Below, in pieces: positions 45,913 to 53,567 of a DNA stretch of 64,000 bases. The notes beneath the pieces were generated by a model that worked only from the letters and a program-made list of their open reading frames with translations, did not search any database and had not been told where the DNA came from. The position numbers and the translations under genes are program-made. Source of the stretch: Streptomyces sp. SCSIO 30461 (GTDB taxonomy: Bacteria > Actinomycetota > Actinomycetes > Streptomycetales > Streptomycetaceae); assembly GCF_037023745.1 (NCBI RefSeq), contig NZ_CP146101.1, forward strand, positions 682,001 to 746,000, written 5' to 3'. Within the stretch, counting starts at the first letter, position 1. Each line of letters opens with the position of its first letter.

Positions 45913-47987
45913 TGCGCGAGACGGCACGCCGGGGCGTGCTGCTGTTCGGGGGGATCGGTGCGCTGCTCCTGGCGATGGTGGCCGGGCTGCTCGTCTGGCA
46001 GTACGGCCCGGGATCCGGGCAGCCGGGCGCGGCAGCGACCAAACGCGAACTGAAGCCGTTCAGGCAGGCCGTGGAGGCGCTGGCCCAAGCCCCGGGGCTG
46101 CGTTACGAGGACACCTCGCTCGCCGGTATCACGCAGAACGAGATCACCGTCACCGCGGGCGGGAGCCAGTTCGGCACCACGAGTTCCGGCAACGGAGAGC
46201 ACGGCAGGGACGTCCTGCGGGTCGAGGGAAAGACCTTCACACGGTGGCAGGTGGATCCCGCTCCGGGCCCGGAGGCCAAGGCCGCGGCCAAGCCCGGGGC
46301 GAAGATCCCCAGTGAGTGGATGACCGGTCTTGACGACGGCTCCGTACTGCTGGACGAGGCCCTGGGCCGGATGCCGAGCCCATCGGCGCTCGCGGTTGTG
46401 CTGTCCGAGGCCCTGGACCGGGCGGAGAAGGCACCCTCGGCCGAAGCCTCCGGGCATCAGCAGCGCCTGCCGGCCGTCGGGCGCACGCCGGCTCTCGCAG
46501 TCGACACCTCGGCGGGCCGGTTGCTGGTGAGCAAGCAGCGGCCGTACCGCGTCCTGCGCCTGGAGCCCTACGACATCTCGGAGATGGCCGACCGGTTCCG
46601 GAGCGGGGAGGTGCCCGCCGAGATCCCCCGGGTGACCACCGGACCACTCGCGTCGGGGAAGTCCGAGGGGATGGACCTTTCCCCGATCGCCGGAGCCGCC
46701 ATCGACGCGATGTTCGACACGCTGCTCCAGTACACACGGCAGCTCGGCGACGCGACCGACCACGGCATCAACTTCACCCTCAACGGCTCGGGCCGGATGA
46801 ACTGCGGCGTCTCGGGCTGCACCGCCAGCCAGCGGTTCACCGGCGAGGTCTCCAGCAAGGCGAGGGGGCGCATCACGCGGGGTGAAGTGAGCGCCGTCCT
46901 GAGCGCGGACTTCTCCGTCGGCGGGCAGCCCGCGGGCCGCTGCACCAGCGCACGCGGCACGTTCCCGGTCCGCGGCAACCAGGTCTCCGGCTCGCTGACC
47001 TGTTCCAACCCGGGCGCCGGTGCGGTGTACTCCTCGGTCGCAGCCCGGTACAAGGCCCAGGCCGAGGCGGAGTCCCGGGCCAGCGGCGGCCGGTCGGTCC
47101 GCTACAGCATCCCGCTGCGCGCCAACACCCTGATCGACGCCCGCGCCCTCGCGGCGGTCGAGGTGACCCGACTCGTCGCCCGGGTCAGCCGGGAGCGGGA
47201 CTCCGCGGAATGCGTACGCCCCCACAGCTTCCCGCCGGGCACCCAGGTCCTGCTCGCCGACGGCACCCACCGGGCCATCGAGGACATCCGCGTCGGCGAT
47301 CGGGTGACCGCGACCGACCCGGAGCGCGGGCAGACCGCCGCACGGCCGGTGGTCGACACCATCACCACGGACGGCGACAAGGACTTCACCCGCCTCACCG
47401 TGACCACCGCCCGCGGCCCCGCCACGGTCACCGCGACCGGTAACCACCCGTTCCGGCTGGCAGGCGCCAAGCGCTGGAAGGACGCGAAGGACCTCCGCCC
47501 CGGCGATGCCCTGCGCACCTCCGACGGCACGGACGTTCAGGTCCGCGAGGTCCGTGACCGGTACGGCCGGCAGCGCACCCATGACCTCACGGTGGACGGC
47601 TTCCACACGTACTATGTGCTGGCGGGTAAGACTCCGGTACTCGTTCACAACAGCAACGGCTGCGTGAACTGGGCCTCCAACAGCGTTAAAACGTGGGGTC
47701 ATACATTCAAGACTCATGGCGCCGGAGCGAAGAACACGAAGGCTCTGACCGATCGAGCTCGTAGCACCGGGAATCAGCAAGGCCAGTGGCTGAACAATGA
47801 CGCCGCTGCAGAGTTCTTGAAGGGACTCCATGTCGAAGGAGCCGGGCCCAGGTCGGTGCGCATTCCGGACGGGTTGGGGCAGGTGATCATGCCGGATGGG
47901 AGTATCGTCCAAGCGCGGGCCGCTACCATCGTCCCGAGTCCAAATGGGTTGTACAAGACGGGATTCCCGATCATTGGTCCGAACTAG
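45912..47987 (+). CDS. Membrane-anchored polymorphic toxin with Hint domain
   Basis: 691 residues. A single N-terminal helix (VLLFGGIGALLLAMVAGLLV) anchors a long extracytoplasmic region. From about residue 437 a Hint (intein-like) pretoxin domain is clear: SFPPGTQVLLADGTHRAIED, TATGNHPFRLAGAKRW, HDLTVDGFHTYYVLAGKTPV and LVHNS, which should cut off the tip. The C-terminal 111 residues (WASNSVKTWGHTFKTHGAGA, LTDRARSTGNQQGQWLNNDA) resemble small RNase-type toxin tips, but the family is not certain. The tip has more A/T in third positions than the rest, a sign of module swapping. It likely acts in contact-dependent competition and is paired with the next gene. Confidence 0.85.
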   Translation: MRETARRGVLLFGGIGALLLAMVAGLLVWQYGPGSGQPGAAATKRELKPFRQAVEALAQAPGLRYEDTSLAGITQNEITVTAGGSQFGTTSSGNGEHGRDVLRVEGKTFTRWQVDPAPGPEAKAAAKPGAKIPSEWMTGLDDGSVLLDEALGRMPSPSALAVVLSEALDRAEKAPSAEASGHQQRLPAVGRTPALAVDTSAGRLLVSKQRPYRVLRLEPYDISEMADRFRSGEVPAEIPRVTTGPLASGKSEGMDLSPIAGAAIDAMFDTLLQYTRQLGDATDHGINFTLNGSGRMNCGVSGCTASQRFTGEVSSKARGRITRGEVSAVLSADFSVGGQPAGRCTSARGTFPVRGNQVSGSLTCSNPGAGAVYSSVAARYKAQAEAESRASGGRSVRYSIPLRANTLIDARALAAVEVTRLVARVSRERDSAECVRPHSFPPGTQVLLADGTHRAIEDIRVGDRVTATDPERGQTAARPVVDTITTDGDKDFTRLTVTTARGPATVTATGNHPFRLAGAKRWKDAKDLRPGDALRTSDGTDVQVREVRDRYGRQRTHDLTVDGFHTYYVLAGKTPVLVHNSNGCVNWASNSVKTWGHTFKTHGAGAKNTKALTDRARSTGNQQGQWLNNDAAAEFLKGLHVEGAGPRSVRIPDGLGQVIMPDGSIVQARAATIVPSPNGLYKTGFPIIGPN

Positions 47988-47999
47988 GAGGCTGGAGAG

Positions 48000-48506
48000 A
48001 TGAGCTTCTCTGTGTCGTTCAATCTGGCCGTTCCGTCTGGTGCTGTGGCTCTCGCTTCAGCGGGTCTGGAGCCGGGTGACAATTACGAAACCCTGGTCAT
48101 GGAGGCATGTAGCGTCCTCTCTGACGCTGGAGGTGGCACATTCCACATTGGCGGCTTCGGGAGTGATGAGTGGCCGCTCGATGTCGCGTATGACTTGTCT
48201 GCCTTCATGGAGCAGCTCCCGTCGCTTCTGGTGGGTGTGCGCGACCGTCGCGAAGTCGAGGTTGATCTCTACTCGCAAGGTATCGAGAGGACCTTGACTT
48301 TCCGTCCAAGCGGGGATCTCGTGGTGATTCACTGCGATTCGCGGACCAATTGGGTTCCAATCCCAGGGCACGAGAGCATTGCGCGGAGTGAGCTAGTCGC
48401 GATGCTCTCGAAATTGGCCGAAGACTTCGCCAGAGGGTTGAAGGTGATCAATTCCGAACTGTCGGAGGTTGCGCCGTTCGAACGTTGGCTGGAGGGTGAG
48501 GTGTAG
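48000..48506 (+). CDS. Candidate immunity protein for the adjacent toxin
   Basis: 168 residues, acidic, without signal peptide. Starts 12 bases after the toxin stop behind GGAGGCTGGAGAG. Contains GGGTFHIGGFGSDEWPLDVA, DRREVEVDLYSQGIERTLTF and a helical C-terminus. Third-position composition is the same relaxed type as the toxin tip and unlike the chromosome, and position directly after a Hint-toxin is the standard place for an immunity gene. No Imm family is recognised from sequence alone. A hairpin 51 bases after the stop closes the unit. Confidence 0.7.
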   Translation: MSFSVSFNLAVPSGAVALASAGLEPGDNYETLVMEACSVLSDAGGGTFHIGGFGSDEWPLDVAYDLSAFMEQLPSLLVGVRDRREVEVDLYSQGIERTLTFRPSGDLVVIHCDSRTNWVPIPGHESIARSELVAMLSKLAEDFARGLKVINSELSEVAPFERWLEGEV

Positions 48507-48556
48507 CCTTGCTGCCCGATCCCGCGACCCTCGCGCTGGATAGCAGCAGCAAAACT

Positions 48557-48589
48557 GAAGCCCCGTCAGGTGTGTCCTGGCGGGGCTTC
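48557..48589 (+). terminator. Terminator after the toxin-immunity pair
   Basis: 14-base arms (48557-48570, 48576-48589) with one G-T pair and a five-base loop TGTGT follow the immunity gene. Confidence 0.8.
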
Positions 48590-48598
48590 TGCATGGGG

Positions 48599-48621
48599 TG
48601 ACGGCAGTAGTTGACGGCAAC
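48599..48621. repeat. Left copy of an att-like repeat
   Basis: TGACGGCAGTAG is followed by TTGACGGCAAC. The same sequence, shorter by one base in the middle, occurs at 54353-54374. It abuts the stop codon of the integrase remnant, the usual place of an attachment site. Confidence 0.6.
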
Positions 48622-48622
48622 G

Positions 48623-49094
48623 TCAGCGGACGGTGGCTCCACACAGCGGCGGGTCGTCGTCGCGGTTCGACTCGTCGTTGACGGGACGATCAAGAGCGGT
48701 GCTGAGGGTGTCGATGGCGTCTCGCTGGAGGCGGAGTCGGACGTGTAGTAGACGGTGGCGGTGACGCCGATGTGGGCGTGGCCGAGGAGTTCCTTGATGA
48801 CGACGAGCTCGACGCCCTGTTCGGGAGCAGGGTGGCCGTGGAGTGTCTGAGGTCGTGGAAGCGGATGCGGCGGAGGCCGGCCTTGCGTAGGAGCGTGGTG
48901 AAGGTGCGGGTGAGGTTGGTCGGGTCGATCGCTCTGCCCTGCGCGGTGGCGAACACGTGCCCGCTGTCCTGCCACGTGGTGCCTGCGGCTTCCCGTTCGC
49001 GCTGCTGCTGCTCGTGGTGGTGCTTCAGCGAGTGGAGGCAACGGGTGGGGAGGGCGACGCGGCGTTCGGAGGCGCGGGTCTTGGTCGGGAGGGC
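48623..49094 (-). pseudogene. Tyrosine integrase remnant, two frameshifts
   Basis: Joined frames give a recognisable phage-type integrase C-terminus: TKTRASERRVALPTRCLHSL, VFATAQGRAIDPTNLTRTFT, the catalytic HDLRHSTATLL (R and H of the HxxR box), EQGVELVVIKELLGHAHIGV and VRLRLQRDAIDTLSTALDRP. One base is missing at about 48823-48826 (after HSTATLL) and another at about 48745 (after TATVY); the N-terminal two thirds are gone. The gene cannot encode an active recombinase. Confidence 0.85.
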
Positions 49095-49414
49095 AGTCCG
49101 GCAAGAACTACAGCTCCAAGGTCGTCCAGCACCTCCAGCGCGAGGAGATCGAACGCCAGGCCCGTAGGACCGCCGCCGAATTCGAGCACCTCTCCGACGC
49201 CGAGCTCAAAGCGCTTGCCGACCAAATCCATAACGAGCTCAACCAGGCCCGCACGGCGTACTAAGCAGCGGTTGAGAAAGGCCGGAAGATCACCCGCGAA
49301 CTGGCCCGCCGTGGCCGACTCGCTCCACCGCTCCACGAAGATCCCGCAGCCGCCCGCAAGGAACTCGAAGACAGACGCGCCGACGCGAAGAGGCGCCGCC
49401 AGCAAGGCCCCTGA
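49091..49414 (+). pseudogene. Mobile-element gene fragment with an internal stop
   Basis: One plus frame reads SGKNYSSKVVQHLQREEIER, AELKALADQIHNELNQARTAY, TAA (49262-49264), then AAVEKGRKITRELARRGRLA ... EDRRADAKRRRQQGP and a stop. Replacing the TAA with a sense codon restores one continuous helical, charged protein. It starts abruptly at the end of integrase homology and has no start codon, so it is a 3' fragment, probably of a mobilisation or replication protein of an actinomycete element (inferred). Confidence 0.55.
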
Positions 49415-49915
49415 CGACCAGGCTGACAGCTCGGCCAGTGGGTGAGCTGTTCGGAGTTTCTTTACTTGATTCAAGGGCGTCCCGCTGGCGCGGGCCGCCG
49501 CGCGCCGGCGGCCGGTGACCGCCGCCCGCTCCTGTCTGCCGCCCCGCTGGCGACGCCCACCGGCCACTCGGCGCGCAGTGGCAGGCAAGCGGGCCGACCC
49601 CGATCCCGGAGGCACCGCATCGGCCGCAGCGGCGCTGCCAGGCCGACTCTGCTGAACGCCGCACAGCACCACGTCAGGCTGCGGCAGCCGAAAGCCACGA
49701 TCGTTGTAGGCGTGCGGTCACAGGCGAGGCCACAGATCGACTAGCCCAGCCCGCTGCTGAACGGCTAGGCCGGAGCAGGGTGGATGCCGTGACGGAAGGA
49801 AGAGGCGTGGTTGAGGCCGGTGCGGGGTTGCTGGAAGCACACGTGGCGGGTGATCTCTCGGCGCACCCGCCGTCGTGGCTGACTTTCCGTGGCTGAGCTT
49901 GAAGGTGCGATGGGG
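49415..49915. other. Gene-free stretch within the decayed element
   Basis: 501 bases, very GC-rich, with several self-complementary stretches (for example around 49490-49530) but no protein-like frame. Probably element debris and the terminator of the regulator gene. Confidence 0.35.
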
Positions 49916-51256
49916 TCAGGTGACCAGCGACGGTGGTGCGAGCGTCCGTGCCCGGTCGTACAGGTCGCGGACCGCCGCGTTCTTCAGATGAGGACGCAGG
50001 AGACCGAACATCGTCTTCACGCGGTCGTCGGCGCGGTCGGACTGCACCTTGGGGTAGTCGTCGAGGGCCTGGTGCCAGGTGGCGCAGGCCGCTTCCAGGT
50101 GGCCGAGTTCCAACTGCCGCTCTGCCAGCAGGCCACGACGGTGTACTCGTGTGCGCTGGTACACGCCGGGGCGGAGCCGGTCCGCTTGCTGCATGGCTTC
50201 GACGGCTCCGGCCTTGTCACCGAGTTCGTAACGTACCTGGCTGACGTGGTAGTTGAGCGAAGAGGGGTCGTACGAGCCGAACGCCTTTCCGCGTGACTCG
50301 GCACGGTCCATGGCCGCCTCGGCTTCGCGGATGTAGCGAAGCGCACCCGTACGGTCGCCGGTCTGCGCGGCGGCGTGTGCCTGTTGGCCGACGAGGAAGG
50401 CCAGCATCCGGGGGCCGGCTTTCGGGGAGGCGGCGGCAGCGGCGTCGGCCAGCTCCATGGCCTTCGCCCCGTGGCGGAGGTCGACTGCCTGGACACTCAT
50501 GCCCCGCAGGGTGGTGCAGTACGTCAGGTGGTCCTCGGCAGCGCCCGCCAGCTCCAGAGCCTTGACGTAGTAGCGCTGCGCGAGACCGTGCAGCCCTTCG
50601 TCCACGGCCATGTAGCCGGTCAGGTAGAGCAGGTCCGAGGCGGCGGACAGCATCGCCTTGCGTACGTCCTCGGACGCGTCGGCGCGTAGGTAGGAGGTCA
50701 CGGTGTTGACCATGAAAGAGGCCGCCATGGGGCGTGCGTGACGACCGCCGAACTCGTCGTCCAGTTCCGAGACACGTTCGGTCATGGCGATGACCATGTC
50801 CACTTCGTTCATGCCGATGCGACTCGTGCGGCCGGACTGGACGGCATCTGCACGCCCGACCACATCAGGCCAGCCGGGAACGGTGACGGCCACGGAGAAC
50901 AGGCCGGCCCCCAGGACACTGCGGCGGGACGGGTCCATATCCAGCCTCCCCAGGTCGATCACCCCTTCCACGGTATCCGCAGCCGCGGAGGAGCGATCGC
51001 GTGGAACGGGCAGCCCGGCCTCGGCATGGGTGACCGGTCGACTGAGGCGGCGGGAGAGGGCTTCGAGGATGCACGCGCGCACCGCACCGCGAGGGACGGT
51101 GCCGCCGAGCCAGTGGCTCACTGCCGACTCGTCGTAGCGCAGGGGGATTCCGGTCTCCGTACCGACGCGGTTCACCGCCCGTGCGAACTGGCGGTGAGTC
51201 CACCGGCTCTCGGCGAGCAGGCGCCCGAGCGCCACATTCGGTTCACGCTTGGCCAT
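49916..51256 (-). CDS. XRE-type regulator with TPR domain
   Basis: 446 residues. Residues 1-80 form an XRE-like DNA-binding domain (ALGRLLAESRWTHRQFARAV, DESAVSHWLGGTVPRGAVR). A linker with SRRSVLGAGLFSVAVTVPGW resembles a Tat/signal motif but is typical of these cytoplasmic regulators. The C-terminal 300 residues are TPR-like (GLHGLAQRYYVKALELAGAA, GALRYIREAEAAMDRAES). In Streptomyces, such proteins often sit beside small-peptide or natural-product genes and may sense a peptide. Divergent from the precursor-like cluster, so it is its likely regulator. Confidence 0.85.
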   Translation of the reverse strand: MAKREPNVALGRLLAESRWTHRQFARAVNRVGTETGIPLRYDESAVSHWLGGTVPRGAVRACILEALSRRLSRPVTHAEAGLPVPRDRSSAAADTVEGVIDLGRLDMDPSRRSVLGAGLFSVAVTVPGWPDVVGRADAVQSGRTSRIGMNEVDMVIAMTERVSELDDEFGGRHARPMAASFMVNTVTSYLRADASEDVRKAMLSAASDLLYLTGYMAVDEGLHGLAQRYYVKALELAGAAEDHLTYCTTLRGMSVQAVDLRHGAKAMELADAAAAASPKAGPRMLAFLVGQQAHAAAQTGDRTGALRYIREAEAAMDRAESRGKAFGSYDPSSLNYHVSQVRYELGDKAGAVEAMQQADRLRPGVYQRTRVHRRGLLAERQLELGHLEAACATWHQALDDYPKVQSDRADDRVKTMFGLLRPHLKNAAVRDLYDRARTLAPPSLVT

Positions 51257-51406
51257 GCCCTCAACTCCCCGTGCCCTTACGAACTTTCAAGGCTTTCAAG
51301 TCCTGACGCTGCGGCAACGGTACCGCTGAGCGTGGTCGTGCGGTTGCGTAGAGGCAGCAGGGAACGGCGAGACCTCGCCGCAGCCGTCGTCTGAGGGACT
51401 CAAGGG

Positions 51407-51571
51407 ATGAGAAGCGAAGCACGGGCCCGTCTGGCCCGGATGACCGAGGAGCGAGGCATGGACGGGGTATTGAGGATCGACACCTACGAGGGCGCGGACC
51501 TGCCGCCGGGCTCGAACCGGTTCTCGCCGTGTCTCTGCCCGCAGCACCGCAGTGCGGCGCGGCGAGGCTGA
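51407..51571 (+). CDS. 54-residue small protein
   Basis: An ATG frame of 54 codons: RSEARARLARMTEERGMDGV, then LRIDTYEGADLPPGSNRFSP and CLCPQH with two close cysteines and a histidine. GAGGG lies about ten bases before the start. Codon use is normal. It could be an accessory protein of the peptide cluster; not recognised. Confidence 0.5.
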   Translation: MRSEARARLARMTEERGMDGVLRIDTYEGADLPPGSNRFSPCLCPQHRSAARRG

Positions 51572-51617
51572 GCGCCGCAGTGCGCGAGGCCAACGAGCGC
51601 AGCCGTGGGGAGCGGCT

Positions 51618-51731
51618 ATGAACCGGTTGGCCGCAGTCGTCGGCCGCTACGCAGGACCGCTCCTGATCATCACCATCTCGGGATCGGTCGGCTTCGTCCT
51701 GGGCGTGGCCGCCGCATCCACCCCTACCTGA
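51618..51731 (+). CDS. 37-residue membrane peptide
   Basis: GGGGAG lies six bases before an ATG that encodes 37 residues with one hydrophobic helix (YAGPLLIITISGSVGFVLGV) and a small polar tail. It starts 46 bases after the previous small gene and is probably in the same transcript. It may be an export or immunity peptide (speculative). Confidence 0.5.
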   Translation: MNRLAAVVGRYAGPLLIITISGSVGFVLGVAAASTPT

Positions 51732-51803
51732 CTCCTCCCCGTCACGCATGCAGGCTCCCCACCTGTGATGAGGGAGGGCCCGCCGTCGGAAGCGGTGGGC
51801 ACT

Positions 51804-51845
51804 CCGTCCGGCTGCCTTCTTCGCAAGGGTCCGGCAGCCGGACGG
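51804..51845 (+). terminator. Hairpin upstream of the precursor-like gene
   Basis: Perfect 13-base arms (51804-51816 CCGTCCGGCTGCC and 51833-51845) around a 16-base loop. It separates the two small ORFs from the precursor-like gene and suggests that the latter has its own promoter or is subject to attenuation. Confidence 0.65.
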
Positions 51846-51901
51846 GTCCAACTCCGCAGCATCCGCCGCGGAGTCCACTGAAAACCGTAAGGGAGAAAAC
51901 G

Positions 51902-52021
51902 ATGAACGTGGACGAGCTGTTCACCGGCGACCTGATCACCGGAGTCCCGGCCGTCGAGGCCGCGCTGCTCGACAAGATGCCGGGTGGCGGCGACAACAAC
52001 GGCGACCACTGCAGCAAGTGA
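51902..52021 (+). CDS. 39-residue precursor-like peptide
   Basis: An ATG behind AGGGAG (seven-base spacing) encodes 39 residues. An acidic, amphipathic N-terminus (NVDELFTGDLITGVPAVEAA) resembles a RiPP leader; the C-terminus is GGGDNNGDHCSK, polar, glycine-rich and with one cysteine. A strong hairpin follows, then an asparagine-synthetase-like ligase and a methyltransferase, the usual order for a peptide substrate and its modifying enzymes. It does not show the threonine two residues before the core that lasso peptides need. Core boundaries and product are unknown. Confidence 0.7.
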   Translation: MNVDELFTGDLITGVPAVEAALLDKMPGGGDNNGDHCSK

Positions 52022-52037
52022 GCCAGGGCTGACGCCA

Positions 52038-52071
52038 GGCGGGGCGGGGCCGTACGCGGCCCCGCCTCGCC
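52038..52071 (+). terminator. Attenuator-like hairpin between the peptide and enzyme genes
   Basis: 15-base arms (52038-52052 and 52057-52071) with one mismatch enclose the tetraloop TACG. It lies 16 bases after the peptide stop and 23 bases before the ligase start. Such partial terminators commonly make a precursor mRNA more abundant than enzyme mRNA in peptide natural-product operons. Confidence 0.8.
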
Positions 52072-52094
52072 GCACGACATCGGAAAGGGACTAC

Positions 52095-53567
52095 ATGTTG
52101 TCGATGCGTCTGCGCCTGTCCGATCTCCAGGAGCCCAAGTGGGGATCAGAAGGCGGCCGTTGGATCAACGGACTGAGCTGGATCGAACCCGCGAACGTGT
52201 CCACTCTGGTCATGGAGATCAACGACGACCAAGCGCCGCGCGTACGGATCCGCGCGAAGGAGTACAAACGGGGCGACGCCGACTTCGTCGAACTCACCAT
52301 GGAGCCCGGACAAGCCCGCCTGGCGGCGGGCGTCTTCGGTACGGCCCCGCTCTACCTGACAGAGAAGGCCGGCGAACTGCACGCCTCGTGGGACCTGACA
52401 CTGCTGCGACCGCATCTGCGGGCCGACCGCCTGGTGCCGCACGTCGTCGCCCGCACGCTGACGAGGCAGCACCGCTACACGTCCGAGACGCTGTTCGAAG
52501 GCGTCTACCGCCTAACCGAACGGGCATCAGCCACGTTCAGCTCCTCGGGGCTCAGCATCCACTACCCGGAGCCCGCCGAACACGTACTTGAGCCACGCAC
52601 GCTGCGGCCCAGCGTCGATCCACTCGCCGCTCTGGACGAGTTGCTGACCGACGTGATCCGCCAGGCGCCGACGGCAACCGGATGCGTGGGCGTCGAACTG
52701 TCCGGCGGCGCGGACTCCGGGAACGTCGCCCTGGCCGTGAAAGCAGCGCGCTACCCGGAGGTGTATAGCTTCGGCCTGCTGGTGGGAGGAAGCACCGGCA
52801 GGCAACAGCGCGAGCGGCGCCGGGCCCTTGTGCAGCACTGCGGCTTCCGCGACACGGCCACCCCCGCCATGCAGCACCCACCCTTCTGTCCCGGAGGCGT
52901 ACGCGCTCTGCGCAAGCCGCACGATCCGGCGGGAGCCTTCTACCAGGAGGCGTTCGACGTCGTACGCGAGCAGGCAGCCGCCCGGCGGTGCGAGGTGATG
53001 TTCACGGGCAGCGGCGGGGACGAAGTCAATGCCCACCACTCCAGGACACAGGCCGAACTGCCGGCACCCGAACCCGTACCGTGGCTCGGCAACAGAGCAG
53101 TCCGAGCGCTCGCCGAGGTCAACGAGCACCTGGCCCCCATCCCGGCACTGCCCGTACCGACCCTGATGGCGTTCGGGATGCACAACCCCGGATTCCTCCG
53201 ATCCGGTATCTGGCCGGTGAGCCCGCTCGCACACCCGCGGATCGTGCGGTTCATGGAGCAACTGCCGCACGAGCACAAGCGAGGCAAGGCGCTGTTCCGC
53301 GACCGGATCAGACAGGCTGGGCTGCCCGAGTGGGTGGCCGCGCCGGCCGAACCGGAGAACTTCCTGGCTGTCCTGGAGAAGGGTTTGCGGTCTTCCGGCT
53401 TGCCGGTTTTGGACGACATGCTGAAGGAGTCCATCCTGGTGGACCTCGGCTACGTTGACGGCAAGGCTCTCGCCAAGGCGGGGAGGAACGCCGACTCCGC
53501 GCCGGTCGTCCCCGATCTGCTGTGCGATGTACTCGCCCTGGAGGTTGGACTGCGAAGCCTCATGTGA
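52095..53567 (+). CDS. Asparagine-synthetase-like ATP-dependent ligase
   Basis: 490 residues. The C-terminal synthetase domain has the PP-loop GVELSGGADSGNVALAVKAA (about residues 206-225) and the FTGSGGDEVNAHH motif (about 304), so it should adenylate a carboxylate. The N-terminal half keeps the glutaminase fold outline (GVFGTAPLYLTEKAGELHAS) but begins MLSMRLRLSD, lacking the Cys2 nucleophile, as in lasso peptide cyclases and beta-lactam synthetases. The likely role is amide or lactam formation on the adjacent peptide, without glutamine as nitrogen donor. ATG at 52095, AAGGGA upstream. The last four bases overlap the methyltransferase start. Confidence 0.85.
   Translation: MLSMRLRLSDLQEPKWGSEGGRWINGLSWIEPANVSTLVMEINDDQAPRVRIRAKEYKRGDADFVELTMEPGQARLAAGVFGTAPLYLTEKAGELHASWDLTLLRPHLRADRLVPHVVARTLTRQHRYTSETLFEGVYRLTERASATFSSSGLSIHYPEPAEHVLEPRTLRPSVDPLAALDELLTDVIRQAPTATGCVGVELSGGADSGNVALAVKAARYPEVYSFGLLVGGSTGRQQRERRRALVQHCGFRDTATPAMQHPPFCPGGVRALRKPHDPAGAFYQEAFDVVREQAAARRCEVMFTGSGGDEVNAHHSRTQAELPAPEPVPWLGNRAVRALAEVNEHLAPIPALPVPTLMAFGMHNPGFLRSGIWPVSPLAHPRIVRFMEQLPHEHKRGKALFRDRIRQAGLPEWVAAPAEPENFLAVLEKGLRSSGLPVLDDMLKESILVDLGYVDGKALAKAGRNADSAPVVPDLLCDVLALEVGLRSLM

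Noticed and set aside
49889..50296. Plus-strand frame opposite the XRE regulator
   Set aside because: Shadow of the regulator; low-quality composition and no neighbouring support.
51755..51880. Short plus-strand frame beginning GTGATGAGG between the small ORFs and the peptide
   Set aside because: It runs through the 51804-51845 hairpin, and its arginine/proline-rich translation looks non-coding.
51902..53567. Standard lasso peptide cluster
   Set aside because: No leader peptidase (B2), RRE protein (B1) or transporter is visible and the peptide lacks threonine at the expected leader position, so I do not call it lasso.
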